This document shows, piece after piece, positions 32,713-41,822 of a stretch of 48,858 nt of DNA. Under the pieces are notes generated by a model, which was given only the letters and a program-made list of their open reading frames with translations, did not search any database and was not told where the DNA came from. The translations under genes and the position numbers were made by a program. The stretch spans positions 1-48,858 of the forward strand of contig CAZJKO010000004.1 in the NCBI GenBank assembly GCA_964546995.1. Direction: 5' to 3'. Source of the DNA: CAZJKO01 sp964546995. GTDB lineage: Bacteria; Bacillota_I; Bacilli_A; RF39; UBA660. The stretch's first letter is position 1, and each line of letters starts with the position of its first letter.

Positions 32713-35124
32713 ATGTATCCACTTGGAAAACAATTTACATTAGATCAAAGTAAGGGAAAGAGTCAAGAACAGGCTATTTTTAAGGGATCTCATTACCGGA
32801 TTACAGTTCTTAGCGAACGACTTGTTCGGCTTGAATATAGTCCATTAGGAGAATTTGTCGATTTACCTAGTCAGTTTGCATGGGATCGATTCTTTTCTGT
32901 TCCACTTGTTACAAAAAAAGAAGATGATCGTTTTCTACAGATCAATACGAAGTACTTTCGACTTGAATATACGAAGGAAGAATCTTTTGAAGGTAGTAAG
33001 TTCGATCCGATGAAGAATTTGAAAATTTCGCTTAACGATACAGAGCGTGTTTGGTACTATCATCATCCGGAAGCACGCAACTTCAAGGGAAACTATTCTT
33101 CTATCGATTTAAAAATTCGAAATCGCGATTTAGAAAAGAGTCTTTATTCGGTTGATGGATTTGCTTCTTTTGATGATAGCAAGACAAAACTCATTTTAGA
33201 AGATGGGACGTTTTGTGATCGGAAGGATCCTAAGGGTATCGATTTATATGTGTTTTTCTATAAAGATGACTTTTACGATGCGTTACAGGATTATTTTCAT
33301 TTAACAGGGAAGCCTTCGTTTCTTCCACGGTATGCCCTTGGAAATTGGTGGAGTAGGAATCTCGATTATCATGAGGAAGATGTTAAAGAGGTTGTTTCAC
33401 GTTTTGAACGGGAAGAAATGCCCCTTTCGATCTTTTTGTTCGATAAAGATTGGCATATTCGAAATGCTATAGAAGACCATCATTTAGTAACGGGCTTTAC
33501 GTTTAATCAAAACTTATTTCCTGATCCTTCTCGTATGATCCAGGATTTACATCGTCATCAAGTTCGCGTTGGGTTACAAATTAATCCAAAGCAGGGATTC
33601 TATCCTCATGAACTTTACTATCAACAGGCGTGTCAATATTTAGGAGTGGATGCCAATAAAATTTTGTTGTTCGATCCTTTGAATCCGAAGTTTTTAGATG
33701 TCTATTTGAAATTATTTCTACACCCTTTGGAGAGTTTGGGCGTTGATTTCTTTTGGAACGATTACGATGGTGACGATGAATCGATGCTCTTTCTATTAAA
33801 TCATTATGGTTATTTGGATGCATCGCGTATGGAAGGAAAGCGTCCGATGATTATGGCACGTAATGCTCATATTGCACCACATCGTTATTCTGTTTTGTAT
33901 CCAGGTAAGAGTGAAGTGGGATGGGATAATTTAAAAGCGATTCCATTTTGGAACTTGAATGCTTGCAATATGGGTGTATCGTGGTGGAGTCATGATATTG
34001 GGGGAAACCATGGTGGAATTGAAGAGAGTGAACTTTATATTCGATCAGTGGAACTAGGGGTGTTTAGTCCTATTTTACGGTTTCATTCGGCCCGTGGAGC
34101 TTATTATAAGAAAGAACCATGGCTTTGGGATATTAAGACGGAGACGGTTGTTCGCGAGTATTTGAATTTGCGTCACAAACTTATTCCTTATCTATATACG
34201 GAAGCTTATCGTTATTATGAAAAGGGTCTTCCTTTGATTGAGCCATTCTACTATCACTATCCATGGACTTACGATGACAGTAATTATCGCAATCAATACT
34301 TCTTTGGTCGCAGTTTGTTGGTTGCACCAATTCTCGATAAAATGAATCCGATTATGGCACGTACTGTTCATCGGTTCTACATTCCGGATGGGGTTTGGTA
34401 CGATTTTAAGACAGGTAAGAAATTCCCTGGTGCTAAAAAATATCTTTCGTTCTTTAAAGAAGAAGACTATCCTGTGTTTGCTAAAAGTGGTGCTATTATT
34501 CCCCTTGCTAACGATGAAGAACACAATGGTGTTTTAAATCCTAAGAACTTAGAAATTCACATTTTCCCAGGAGAAAGCAATACTTATACTCTATATGAAG
34601 ATGATGGTTTTACTTCTTTATATAAAGAAGGTTATTTCTTAAAGACTTCTATCGATTACAATTATTTGAAAAACAATTATACGCTCATTATACGTTCGAT
34701 TGAAGGAAAAAGTGGAATTGTTCCTGAGAAGAGGAATTATAAGATTCGTTTCCGTAATACGAAGCATGCGGAAGATGTTACTACGTATTTTAATGATCAA
34801 TTGATTGAGACGAAGAACTATACGTTAGAAAACGATTTTATTGTGGAGGTAGCGGATGTCTTATCGGTAGGACAGCTTACGATCAATTGTAAGGGTAAAG
34901 ATATCGAAATTGATGCTGTTCGATTGATCAATGAGGATATCAATAGTATTTTGATGGATTTACCTATTAATGCTTATTTAAAAGAGAAGTTAGCGTCTTT
35001 AGTATTCTCCGATCTTCCTATCAACAAGAAGCGTATTGCTGTTCGTAAGTTACGTAAAGATGGTCTTTCTTCTGATCATGTAAAATTATTTTTAAAACTT
35101 CTTGAATATATTGAACAAATCTAA
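32713..35124 (+). CDS. glycoside hydrolase family 31 (alpha-glucosidase type)
   Basis: GH31 enzymes hydrolyse terminal alpha-linked sugars. The 803-residue protein has the N-terminal beta domain, the catalytic barrel with the nucleophile Asp in DFFWNDYDGDD and the acid/base Asp in WWSHDIGGNHGG, the family phrase RFHSARG, and a C-terminal beta domain (YTLYEDDGFTSLYKEGYF). It has no signal peptide and acts in the cytoplasm, probably on imported oligosaccharides. An extra 70 C-terminal residues rich in helices follow the usual end. The exact substrate specificity is not fixed. No transporter or regulator gene is adjacent. Confidence 0.88.
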   Translation: MYPLGKQFTLDQSKGKSQEQAIFKGSHYRITVLSERLVRLEYSPLGEFVDLPSQFAWDRFFSVPLVTKKEDDRFLQINTKYFRLEYTKEESFEGSKFDPMKNLKISLNDTERVWYYHHPEARNFKGNYSSIDLKIRNRDLEKSLYSVDGFASFDDSKTKLILEDGTFCDRKDPKGIDLYVFFYKDDFYDALQDYFHLTGKPSFLPRYALGNWWSRNLDYHEEDVKEVVSRFEREEMPLSIFLFDKDWHIRNAIEDHHLVTGFTFNQNLFPDPSRMIQDLHRHQVRVGLQINPKQGFYPHELYYQQACQYLGVDANKILLFDPLNPKFLDVYLKLFLHPLESLGVDFFWNDYDGDDESMLFLLNHYGYLDASRMEGKRPMIMARNAHIAPHRYSVLYPGKSEVGWDNLKAIPFWNLNACNMGVSWWSHDIGGNHGGIEESELYIRSVELGVFSPILRFHSARGAYYKKEPWLWDIKTETVVREYLNLRHKLIPYLYTEAYRYYEKGLPLIEPFYYHYPWTYDDSNYRNQYFFGRSLLVAPILDKMNPIMARTVHRFYIPDGVWYDFKTGKKFPGAKKYLSFFKEEDYPVFAKSGAIIPLANDEEHNGVLNPKNLEIHIFPGESNTYTLYEDDGFTSLYKEGYFLKTSIDYNYLKNNYTLIIRSIEGKSGIVPEKRNYKIRFRNTKHAEDVTTYFNDQLIETKNYTLENDFIVEVADVLSVGQLTINCKGKDIEIDAVRLINEDINSILMDLPINAYLKEKLASLVFSDLPINKKRIAVRKLRKDGLSSDHVKLFLKLLEYIEQI

Positions 35125-35144
35125 TATAATAATAGTGATTTTGT

Positions 35145-35368
35145 ATTGGAAGTAGTAGTACAAGTATCGATTCTAATAGAGATCTTGTGGGTGGTGGAAA
35201 CAAGAAGAATCTTACTTGGAACTTGACTTTTATTGTGATACGACGGGTGGTACCGTTATCTACTTTATGACAATCATTAACTGTCATAGTAAGCTGCATA
35301 GAAATATGAAGTAAGGTGGTAACGCGGGAATACTCGTCCTTATATATTAAGGATGAGTGTTTTTTTTG
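35145..35368 (+). promoter_or_regulatory. T-box riboswitch, leucine specifier CTT
   Basis: T-box leaders sense uncharged tRNA and switch from termination to antitermination. The conserved box AAGGTGGTAACGCG is at 35313-35326. Its TGGT bulge fits a tRNA with discriminator A, as in tRNA-Leu. Stem I has AGAGAT, the GGGTGGTGGAAAC distal part and the specifier region GGAACTTGAC with codon CTT at 35222-35224. The terminator ACTCGTCCTTA/TAAGGATGAGT (35332-35358) ends in eight T. It controls the small membrane protein gene and leuS. A second T-box-core look-alike, GGGTGGTACCGT, lies at about 35245-35256. Confidence 0.93.
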
Positions 35369-35382
35369 AAAGAAGGTGTGCT

Positions 35383-35727
35383 ATGAGAGAACTTTTCTTT
35401 TTCTTTGGTTCGTTTGGTCTTTTCTTGATTCTCTATTTGCTTTTGGTCGTGAGAAAATATAGAGAGTACGATCCAAATAAGATACCGTTAGAAGCTCGAT
35501 ATCTTTCTCTTGTCTATCATATTGATTTGCGAAAGGTTTCTTATCGTAAGCTTCTTTTGGTGATTTCGTTGGTAAGTTCTTTCGATATGGCGGTTTCGTT
35601 TGTTGTGGTCTTTCTGATATCCAATATCTTTTTACAGATTCTTGTTGGATTTTTCTTGCTCGTTTTACTCATATTGATCACGTATCATTTCGTAGGAACA
35701 TATTTTTTAAGAAAGGGTGAAAAATGA
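35383..35727 (+). CDS. hypothetical small membrane protein in the leuS operon
   Basis: ATG 35383 with GAAGGTG upstream is chosen; the longer frame begins inside the T-box terminator. The 114-residue product has one helix at residues 4-22, a basic cytoplasmic stretch (KYREYDPNKIPLEARYLSLV) and two or three helices at residues 57-105. I do not recognise a named family. Its stop overlaps the leuS start by 4 bases (ATGATG), so it shares leucine T-box control, which is unusual for a membrane protein without an obvious amino-acid link. Confidence 0.75.
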   Translation: MRELFFFFGSFGLFLILYLLLVVRKYREYDPNKIPLEARYLSLVYHIDLRKVSYRKLLLVISLVSSFDMAVSFVVVFLISNIFLQILVGFFLLVLLILITYHFVGTYFLRKGEK

Positions 35728-38558
35728 TGTACGATTTTAAAAGAATAGAAGAAAAGTGGCAAAATTATTGGATGGAGCATAAGAGTTTTGAAGCGAAGAA
35801 CGATTCGAAGAAAGAGAAATTCTACTATTTGATCGAATTTCCTTATCCTAGTGGAGCAGGGCTTCATGTAGGACACGTTCGTAGTTATACGGCTTTAGAT
35901 GCGATGGCGCGGAAGAAGAGAATGATGGGGTACAATGTGCTTTTTCCGATTGGTTGGGATGCGTTTGGAGCACCTGCTGAACAGTATGCGATTAAAAATC
36001 ATATTCATCCTAAGGATGCTGTTAAAGAAAATATCAAAACGTTTAAAGGACAAATTCAAAAACTTGGAATTTCGTTCGATTGGTCGAGAGAATTTTCGAC
36101 GACAGATCCTGAGTATTACAAGTGGACACAGTGGCAATTTTTGAAATTCTTTGAGCATGGTATGGCTTATAAAGCAAAGAAGAATATTAATTGGTGTCCT
36201 AATTGTAAGACGGGTCTTTCTAATGAAGATTCTAGTGGGGGTGTTTGTGAGCGTTGTGGTAGTAAGGTTGTACAAAAGGAAAAAGAGCAGTGGATGCTTA
36301 AAATGGGGGATTATGCAGAGGATCTTTTGAAGGGGTTAGATGATACGAATTTTCAAGATCGTATCAAAACTGCACAGGTAAATTGGATTGGTAAGAGTAC
36401 GGGTGCAGAAGTTAAGTTTCCTCTCAAGGGACTCGATGAAGATCTTCTTATTTATACGACTCGTCCTGATACGCTATATGGGGTTACTTTTATGGTTATG
36501 GCACCAGAACATCCTTATCTTTCAAAATATCGTGATGTTATTTCAAATTTGGATGAAGTGAAGGCTTATCAAGAAAAAGCGAAAGAGAAGAGCGAATTTG
36601 AACGGACACAATTAGTGAAAGAAAAGACAGGTGTAAAAGTAGAGGGACTTGTTTGTGTTCATCCTTTGACGGGAGAAGATATTCCTATTTATCTATCTGA
36701 TTATGTTATGATGGGATATGGAACAGGAGCGATTATGGCGGTTCCTGCTCACGATGAACGTGATTATGAGTTTGCTAATAAATTTGGAATTGATATAATT
36801 CCTGTAATAGAGCAAATAACAGGAATATCTAGAGATAAAGAAAAGAAAAAAAATAGTATAGTTGCAGTTTTGTTTGATGAGATAAACAATAAATATTTAA
36901 CTATTAATTGGGGATCTCTTGGAGGAAGATTATTTGTTGGAGGCACAAGAAAGGAAAATGAAAGTCCAATTGATTGTGCTGTAAGAGAAATAAAAGAAGA
37001 AACTGGTTATACTGATATTACTTATGTGAATGATATTTTTCCTATAAACCATCATTATTATGCTCATAATAAAAATCAAGCTTATGAAATTGAAAGTGTT
37101 GGGTTATTGTTTAAATTAAATAGTGATAAGAAAGTGAAAGCAGAACTTGATGATGAAGAAAAAGATAACTTTAAAGTAGAATGGGTAGATAAAAATACAG
37201 TAGAAAAAGAAGTTTTTGATGAATTACATATTACTACATTTAGAAACTTACTAAATCCAAAAGCCTATACAGAAGACGGAAAAATGATTAATTCTGATAT
37301 TTTAAATGGTTTAACGAATAAAAAAGATTCTATAGAAAAGATGATAAATTATTTAGAAGAAAATAATTTAGGTAAAAGGAAAACAAATTATAAACTTCAA
37401 GATTGGATTTTCTCTCGTCAAAGATTTTGGGGTGAACCTATTCCACTTGTTCATTGTGATACGTGTGGTTGGGTTGCAGTTCCTTATGAAGAATTACCAG
37501 TAAGGCTTCCTGATGTTGTGAATTATGAACCGACAGACGATGGAGAAAGTCCACTTGCAACGATTACTGATTGGGTCAATACGACTTGTCCTAAGTGTGG
37601 AGGAAAAGCAAAACGAGAGACCGATACGATGCCAAACTGGGCTGGTTCATCATGGTATTGGCTACGCTATATGGATCCACACAACGATAAAGAGTTCGTC
37701 TCTAAAGATGCTTTACGCTATTGGGGAAAAGTTGATTGGTACAATGGAGGAATGGAACACGCGACGAGACATTTGCTCTATGCTAGATTTTGGAATCAAT
37801 TTTTATATAACATTGGGCTTGTTCCTAATAAAGAACCTTTTAAGGTTCGCGCTGCTCACGGTATGATTTTAGGTGAGGGTGGCGAAAAGATGAGTAAGAG
37901 TAAAGGAAATGTGGTCAATCCCGATGATATGGTGAAACTATATGGAGCCGATGCTCTTCGTTGTTACGAGATGTTTATTGGTGATTATGAGAAAGAAGCA
38001 TCATGGAGTGAGCAGGGGTTGAACGGATCTTTCCGATTCTTAAATCGCGTTTATCGCCTTTCTTTAACATTAAATGATCAAGATGGTTATTCTAACAAAA
38101 TTGTTTCGTTGATTCAGAAAACGATAAAAAAAGTAAGTGATGATATCGATCAAATGAAGTTTAATACAGCAGTGTCTAGTTTGATGATCTTACTTAACGA
38201 AATGGAGAAACTTCCTAGTATTACGAAGCAGGATTACCGTACCTTTTTATTGTTATTAAATCCGATTTGTCCACATATTACGGAAGAGTTAAACGAAATG
38301 TGTGAGTTGGGGGATGTTCTATGTGAATCTTCTTTTCCTGTCTGTGATGAATCTCTTTTAGAGGAAGAAGATAAGAATATTGCCGTACAAGTAAATGGTA
38401 AAGTACGTGGAACGATTTTGGTTCATCTAGATGATACCGAAGATGTGATTAAAACCAAAGCATTAGCAAATGATAACGTCAAGAGGAATATCGAAGGTAA
38501 AGAAATCGTTAAAATCATTGTCATCAAAGATAAAATTGTTAATATTGTCGTTCGATAA
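35724..38558 (+). CDS. leuS: leucyl-tRNA synthetase with an inserted Nudix hydrolase domain
   Basis: LeuRS charges tRNA-Leu. All core parts are present: HIGH-type HVGH, zinc-knuckle CPNC...CERC, editing motifs TTRPDTLYG and MAVPAHDERDYEFA, TCPKCGG, and KMSKS in GEKMSKSKGN. The protein is 944 residues, about 150 longer than usual. The excess lies at residues 364-513, between PVIE and AYTEDGKMINSD. It contains a perfect Nudix box at residues 407-429: G-x5-E-x7-REIKEETGY. The inserted region is much more AT-rich (about 25% GC by hand count over 36841-37380, against about 41% in sampled flanks) and uses AGA for arginine. The frame is intact throughout, so the fusion is probably made. ATG 35727 is an alternative start. 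A T-box lies upstream. Confidence 0.95.
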   Translation: MMYDFKRIEEKWQNYWMEHKSFEAKNDSKKEKFYYLIEFPYPSGAGLHVGHVRSYTALDAMARKKRMMGYNVLFPIGWDAFGAPAEQYAIKNHIHPKDAVKENIKTFKGQIQKLGISFDWSREFSTTDPEYYKWTQWQFLKFFEHGMAYKAKKNINWCPNCKTGLSNEDSSGGVCERCGSKVVQKEKEQWMLKMGDYAEDLLKGLDDTNFQDRIKTAQVNWIGKSTGAEVKFPLKGLDEDLLIYTTRPDTLYGVTFMVMAPEHPYLSKYRDVISNLDEVKAYQEKAKEKSEFERTQLVKEKTGVKVEGLVCVHPLTGEDIPIYLSDYVMMGYGTGAIMAVPAHDERDYEFANKFGIDIIPVIEQITGISRDKEKKKNSIVAVLFDEINNKYLTINWGSLGGRLFVGGTRKENESPIDCAVREIKEETGYTDITYVNDIFPINHHYYAHNKNQAYEIESVGLLFKLNSDKKVKAELDDEEKDNFKVEWVDKNTVEKEVFDELHITTFRNLLNPKAYTEDGKMINSDILNGLTNKKDSIEKMINYLEENNLGKRKTNYKLQDWIFSRQRFWGEPIPLVHCDTCGWVAVPYEELPVRLPDVVNYEPTDDGESPLATITDWVNTTCPKCGGKAKRETDTMPNWAGSSWYWLRYMDPHNDKEFVSKDALRYWGKVDWYNGGMEHATRHLLYARFWNQFLYNIGLVPNKEPFKVRAAHGMILGEGGEKMSKSKGNVVNPDDMVKLYGADALRCYEMFIGDYEKEASWSEQGLNGSFRFLNRVYRLSLTLNDQDGYSNKIVSLIQKTIKKVSDDIDQMKFNTAVSSLMILLNEMEKLPSITKQDYRTFLLLLNPICPHITEELNEMCELGDVLCESSFPVCDESLLEEEDKNIAVQVNGKVRGTILVHLDDTEDVIKTKALANDNVKRNIEGKEIVKIIVIKDKIVNIVVR

Positions 38559-38584
38559 GGAAAGAGAGTCTTTCCTTTTTCTTC
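38557..38584 (+). terminator. terminator after leuS
   Basis: AAGGAAAG (38557-38564) pairs with CTTTCCTT (38570-38577), followed by TTT. It starts at the leuS stop codon. Confidence 0.75.
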
Positions 38585-38628
38585 TTTTTTCGACTTTTCT
38601 ATTTGCTATTTTAATATTGGTGATATTG

Positions 38629-38805
38629 ATGAAAGTGAAAGTATTCGATGAGAACCATGAAAAAGATTTGGAGAAAGCTGTCAATGAGTTTTTATCCGAT
38701 TTAGAGGGTGAAGTAATCGACATTAAGTTTAGTGTTAGTACGTCTATTTTTTCAGAAGAACAAATCTACTGTTTTTCAGCGATGGTTTTGTATAAGAAAA
38801 GTTGA
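38629..38805 (+). CDS. Cse60-like small protein
   Basis: The 58-residue protein (MKVKVFDENHEKDLEKAVNE onward, with VIDIKFSVS and EEQIYCFSAMVLY) matches the pattern of Cse60-type small proteins, named from a sporulation gene of Bacillus subtilis. The family is wider than spore formers and its function is unknown. ATG 38629 with GGTGAT upstream is chosen; the longer frame reads back into leuS. A terminator hairpin overlaps its stop codon. Confidence 0.75.
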   Translation: MKVKVFDENHEKDLEKAVNEFLSDLEGEVIDIKFSVSTSIFSEEQIYCFSAMVLYKKS

Positions 38806-38824
38806 GTATTCTCTTTTCTTTTGT
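38794..38824 (+). terminator. terminator overlapping the Cse60-like stop codon
   Basis: AAGAAAAG (38794-38801) pairs with CTTTTCTT (38813-38820). A second hairpin AAACATGG/CCATGTTT with T-run follows at 38837-38861, giving a double stop before the cell-wall cluster. Confidence 0.65.
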
Positions 38825-38924
38825 TTTAAAAATGAGAAACATGGTTTATTCCATGTTTTTCTTTGCGTAAATTCTTATAAAATGTGTTATGATAATAATA
38901 GCAAGTTAAGAAAGTAGTGGTGCT

Positions 38925-40580
38925 ATGAAGAAAAAGCAACGAGTGACTCCAAATAATCGTTTTGTTCAAGGCGCTTTTATTGCAACGATTGGGATTAGTA
39001 AGATTCTTGGTATTTTTTACGTGATTTTATTTTATGCCATTGTTGGAGAACAAGGTGGTGCTCTTTATGGTTATGCTTACCAATTCTATGCTATTTTTGT
39101 GGGACTTTGTGCCAGTGGTCTTCCTTTTGCGGTTAGTAGACTGATTCGAGAATACCATACACTTGGATATCAGAAGACGAAGGTTCGGACGTTTCGAATG
39201 GGGAAAAAGATGGCTCTTGGATTGGGATTCTTTTGTTTTTTGTTTCTTTTTGTTTTTGCACCAACATTATCCCAATTGATTATGGGAAATATAATCGGGG
39301 GTAATACGAAGGAAGATATCGTTTTTGTTATTCGGGTTATGGCAATGGCCATTTTAGTTGTTCCTCTTATGAATGTCTATCGGGGATATCTACAGGGACA
39401 TAAAGTTGTAGCACCTACTTCTATTAGTCAAGCATTAGAACAAATGGTTCAAATCGTTATTATTTTAGTTGGAAGTTTTCTTACTGTCAAAGTTGTTCAT
39501 CAATCCTTAAAAACGGCAATTGGTTGGGCTGTTTTTGGGACGACTGTCGGGGCTTTGTCTTCCTATTTTTATCTATTTCGTAAAACGATGAACCATAAAA
39601 AAGAACTTGTATCTAAGCTTCCCGATGGAAAAACCGAACCTAAAGTTAGCGATAAGATGATTTTTCGCAAGATTATTCTTTACGCAATTCCATTTATTAT
39701 GATTGATTTTTTTAAGGCAATTTACAACTCTGTTGACATGATTCTGCTTGTCAAGACACTGGTTGGTGGTCTCGGGTATAGCGTTTTGGATGCTGAGAGT
39801 ATTATGAGTGTTCTTTCGATATGGGGATTTCATTTAAACATGATTGTTTTCATGGTTTCTACAGAAATTATGGTTCGTTTGGTACCGAATGTAACGATTC
39901 GTTTTGTTTCGCAAAATATGGATGATGTAAGGTGTAAAATCAATCAAACATTACAATCTCTTCTTTACATCACTTTACCAATGACGGTGGGGATTAGTTT
40001 ACTGTCAAAGCCAATCTGGATGATTTTCTATGGTGAAAGTAAATACGGTTCTGTTGTTCTTGCTTACTTTATTTTTACTTCTCTTGCTCTTGTTTTGTTT
40101 ACTGCTATTCTTCATATGGTTCTTTCATTAAAGGAGTATAAAACTATGGCTATTAGTTTCGTTTCGGGATTTTTTACGAAAGTCCTTTTGACGGTTCCAC
40201 TGATTTATGGTTTTCATAAGATGGGACTCCCTGCTTACTATGGGGCGATTACCGCGACGATCTTGGGCCTTTTAGTTCCAACAGTGATTTCTCTATTTGT
40301 TCTTCGTACTAAATATAAAGTAGGTTTTGAGGATACGGTTAAACAAGGGATGAATATGCTAGCATCCATTATGGTAATGGTTATTGTCATGTTACTTCTT
40401 CGCTTTATTTTACCATTGTATATGGAGAATCGGTTTATGAACATTCCGCTTGTTTTGGGTTATGCTTCTTTGGGTGTTGGTGTTTACTTTTTTCTTACTT
40501 ATCAGTTTGGTACATTGGAACACATTTTTGGGGATAAACTATTACAAAACGTGAAAACGTTGTGGAAAAGGAGAGGATAA
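38925..40580 (+). CDS. MOP-superfamily lipid flippase (MurJ/SpoVB/YtgP-like), copy 1
   Basis: The 551-residue protein has about 14 membrane helices and the family's opening pattern: a helix at GAFIATIGISKILGIFYVIL followed by GEQGGALYGYAYQFYAIF and SGLPFAVSRLIREY. Such flippases move lipid II or other undecaprenyl-linked saccharides outward. Two bases separate its stop from the first FemAB start, so flippase and aminoacyltransferases are one operon. A second flippase of the same type lies at 44378. Which one handles lipid II cannot be told. Confidence 0.85.
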   Translation: MKKKQRVTPNNRFVQGAFIATIGISKILGIFYVILFYAIVGEQGGALYGYAYQFYAIFVGLCASGLPFAVSRLIREYHTLGYQKTKVRTFRMGKKMALGLGFFCFLFLFVFAPTLSQLIMGNIIGGNTKEDIVFVIRVMAMAILVVPLMNVYRGYLQGHKVVAPTSISQALEQMVQIVIILVGSFLTVKVVHQSLKTAIGWAVFGTTVGALSSYFYLFRKTMNHKKELVSKLPDGKTEPKVSDKMIFRKIILYAIPFIMIDFFKAIYNSVDMILLVKTLVGGLGYSVLDAESIMSVLSIWGFHLNMIVFMVSTEIMVRLVPNVTIRFVSQNMDDVRCKINQTLQSLLYITLPMTVGISLLSKPIWMIFYGESKYGSVVLAYFIFTSLALVLFTAILHMVLSLKEYKTMAISFVSGFFTKVLLTVPLIYGFHKMGLPAYYGAITATILGLLVPTVISLFVLRTKYKVGFEDTVKQGMNMLASIMVMVIVMLLLRFILPLYMENRFMNIPLVLGYASLGVGVYFFLTYQFGTLEHIFGDKLLQNVKTLWKRRG

Positions 40581-40582
40581 AG

Positions 40583-41821
40583 ATGGAATTTGTACTGTTA
40601 GATGAAGATGAGTTTCGCATGTTTGCATTAAAGCATCCATTGAAGTCATTTTTACAGACACCAGAGATGGCTCAAGTGAGAAAGGCGATGGGATGGGATT
40701 CTCATTATGTTGGGGTCAAAAAAGATGGGGTGATTCTTGCAGGAGCTATGATGGTTTCGAAAGTGCGTCATTTTGGGAAACGGGAGTTTTATTCTCCTCA
40801 TGGACCATTAATCGATTTTATGGATGTAGCATTGCTTACTTTTTTTACGAAAGAACTTAAGAAGTATTTAAAGAGTCAAAATGCCTATGTTTTTCGGATG
40901 GATCCATATTATCCGCTTATCGAACGCGATATTCAAGGGGATATTGTAGAAGATGGATTCGATCACCGTGAAGCAGTGTCCAATTTGAAGAAGTTGGGAT
41001 ACCATCAATCTGATTCTGTTATGCAAGTTTTTAAATTTCTTTTTGCGTTAGATCTCGATATTTCACGGGATGAACTTTGGGAGAGAATGAGGACTTTTAC
41101 AAAACGGAACATTGTGAAAGCAGAAAAAAATGGAATTGTGTTACGAGAAGCAACAAGGGATGAGATTCCTCTTGTCAAGCATGTGATCGATAGTACCAGT
41201 GAACGTAAACAGTTTTCAGGACGAACGCTTTCTTATTATCAAAGTTTATATGATGCGTTTTCTCCTTCTGATGAAATTAAGTTTTTGCTTGGTGAACTTC
41301 ATTTAAAAGACTATATTTTACGACTTAAAAAAGAATTAGAGGAAGAAGAGGGTCATCTTGCTTTACTTGTTAAACAAGATGCGAAAGAAGACAAAAGAAA
41401 AAGACAGGAAAACCAAATCGAAAAACTCAAAACTGCTCTTATTGAAGCTTCGGAACTTCGTGAAAAAGAAGGGGAAGTTCTTATCTTGTCTGGTGGTGTT
41501 TTCTTGCTTTATGGGGATGAGGTTCTTTATCTATTTGGAGGGAATTATAAAGAGTACATGAAGTTTGGTGCATCTTATTTCATGCAGTGGAAAATGATCA
41601 ATTATGGAATGGAACATGGGTATAAACGTTATAATTTCTATGGAATTAGTGACAATTTTGATAAGAATAGTAAAGATTATGGTGTCTACGATTTTAAAAA
41701 GGGATTTACGGGTTACGTGGAAGAGATGATTGGCGACTTCGAACTTCCCCTTCATGGGATTTACTATTTAGGATCTGGTATTCGAAAAATTAAGCGACTT
41801 ATTTTAGGAAAGAAGGGATAA
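40583..41821 (+). CDS. FemAB-family aminoacyltransferase, paralogue 1
   Basis: FemAB enzymes add amino acids from charged tRNA to the lipid II stem peptide, building the interpeptide bridge. The 412-residue protein has two GNAT-like halves, a charged coiled-coil arm at about residues 240-296 that in FemA holds the tRNA, and the C-terminal signature RYNFYGISDNFDKNS followed by GVYDFKKGFTGYVEEMIGDF. It is highly similar to paralogue 3 (NGIVLREA, IDSTSERKQFSGRTLSYYQ are shared). ATG 40583 with GGAGAGGA is chosen. It is the second gene of the flippase operon. Confidence 0.9.
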   Translation: MEFVLLDEDEFRMFALKHPLKSFLQTPEMAQVRKAMGWDSHYVGVKKDGVILAGAMMVSKVRHFGKREFYSPHGPLIDFMDVALLTFFTKELKKYLKSQNAYVFRMDPYYPLIERDIQGDIVEDGFDHREAVSNLKKLGYHQSDSVMQVFKFLFALDLDISRDELWERMRTFTKRNIVKAEKNGIVLREATRDEIPLVKHVIDSTSERKQFSGRTLSYYQSLYDAFSPSDEIKFLLGELHLKDYILRLKKELEEEEGHLALLVKQDAKEDKRKRQENQIEKLKTALIEASELREKEGEVLILSGGVFLLYGDEVLYLFGGNYKEYMKFGASYFMQWKMINYGMEHGYKRYNFYGISDNFDKNSKDYGVYDFKKGFTGYVEEMIGDFELPLHGIYYLGSGIRKIKRLILGKKG

Positions 41822-41822
41822 T

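Noticed and set aside
35895..36275. Long minus-strand ORF inside leuS
   Set aside because: It has no ribosome site or family features and lies opposite a highly conserved synthetase region. It is a shadow.
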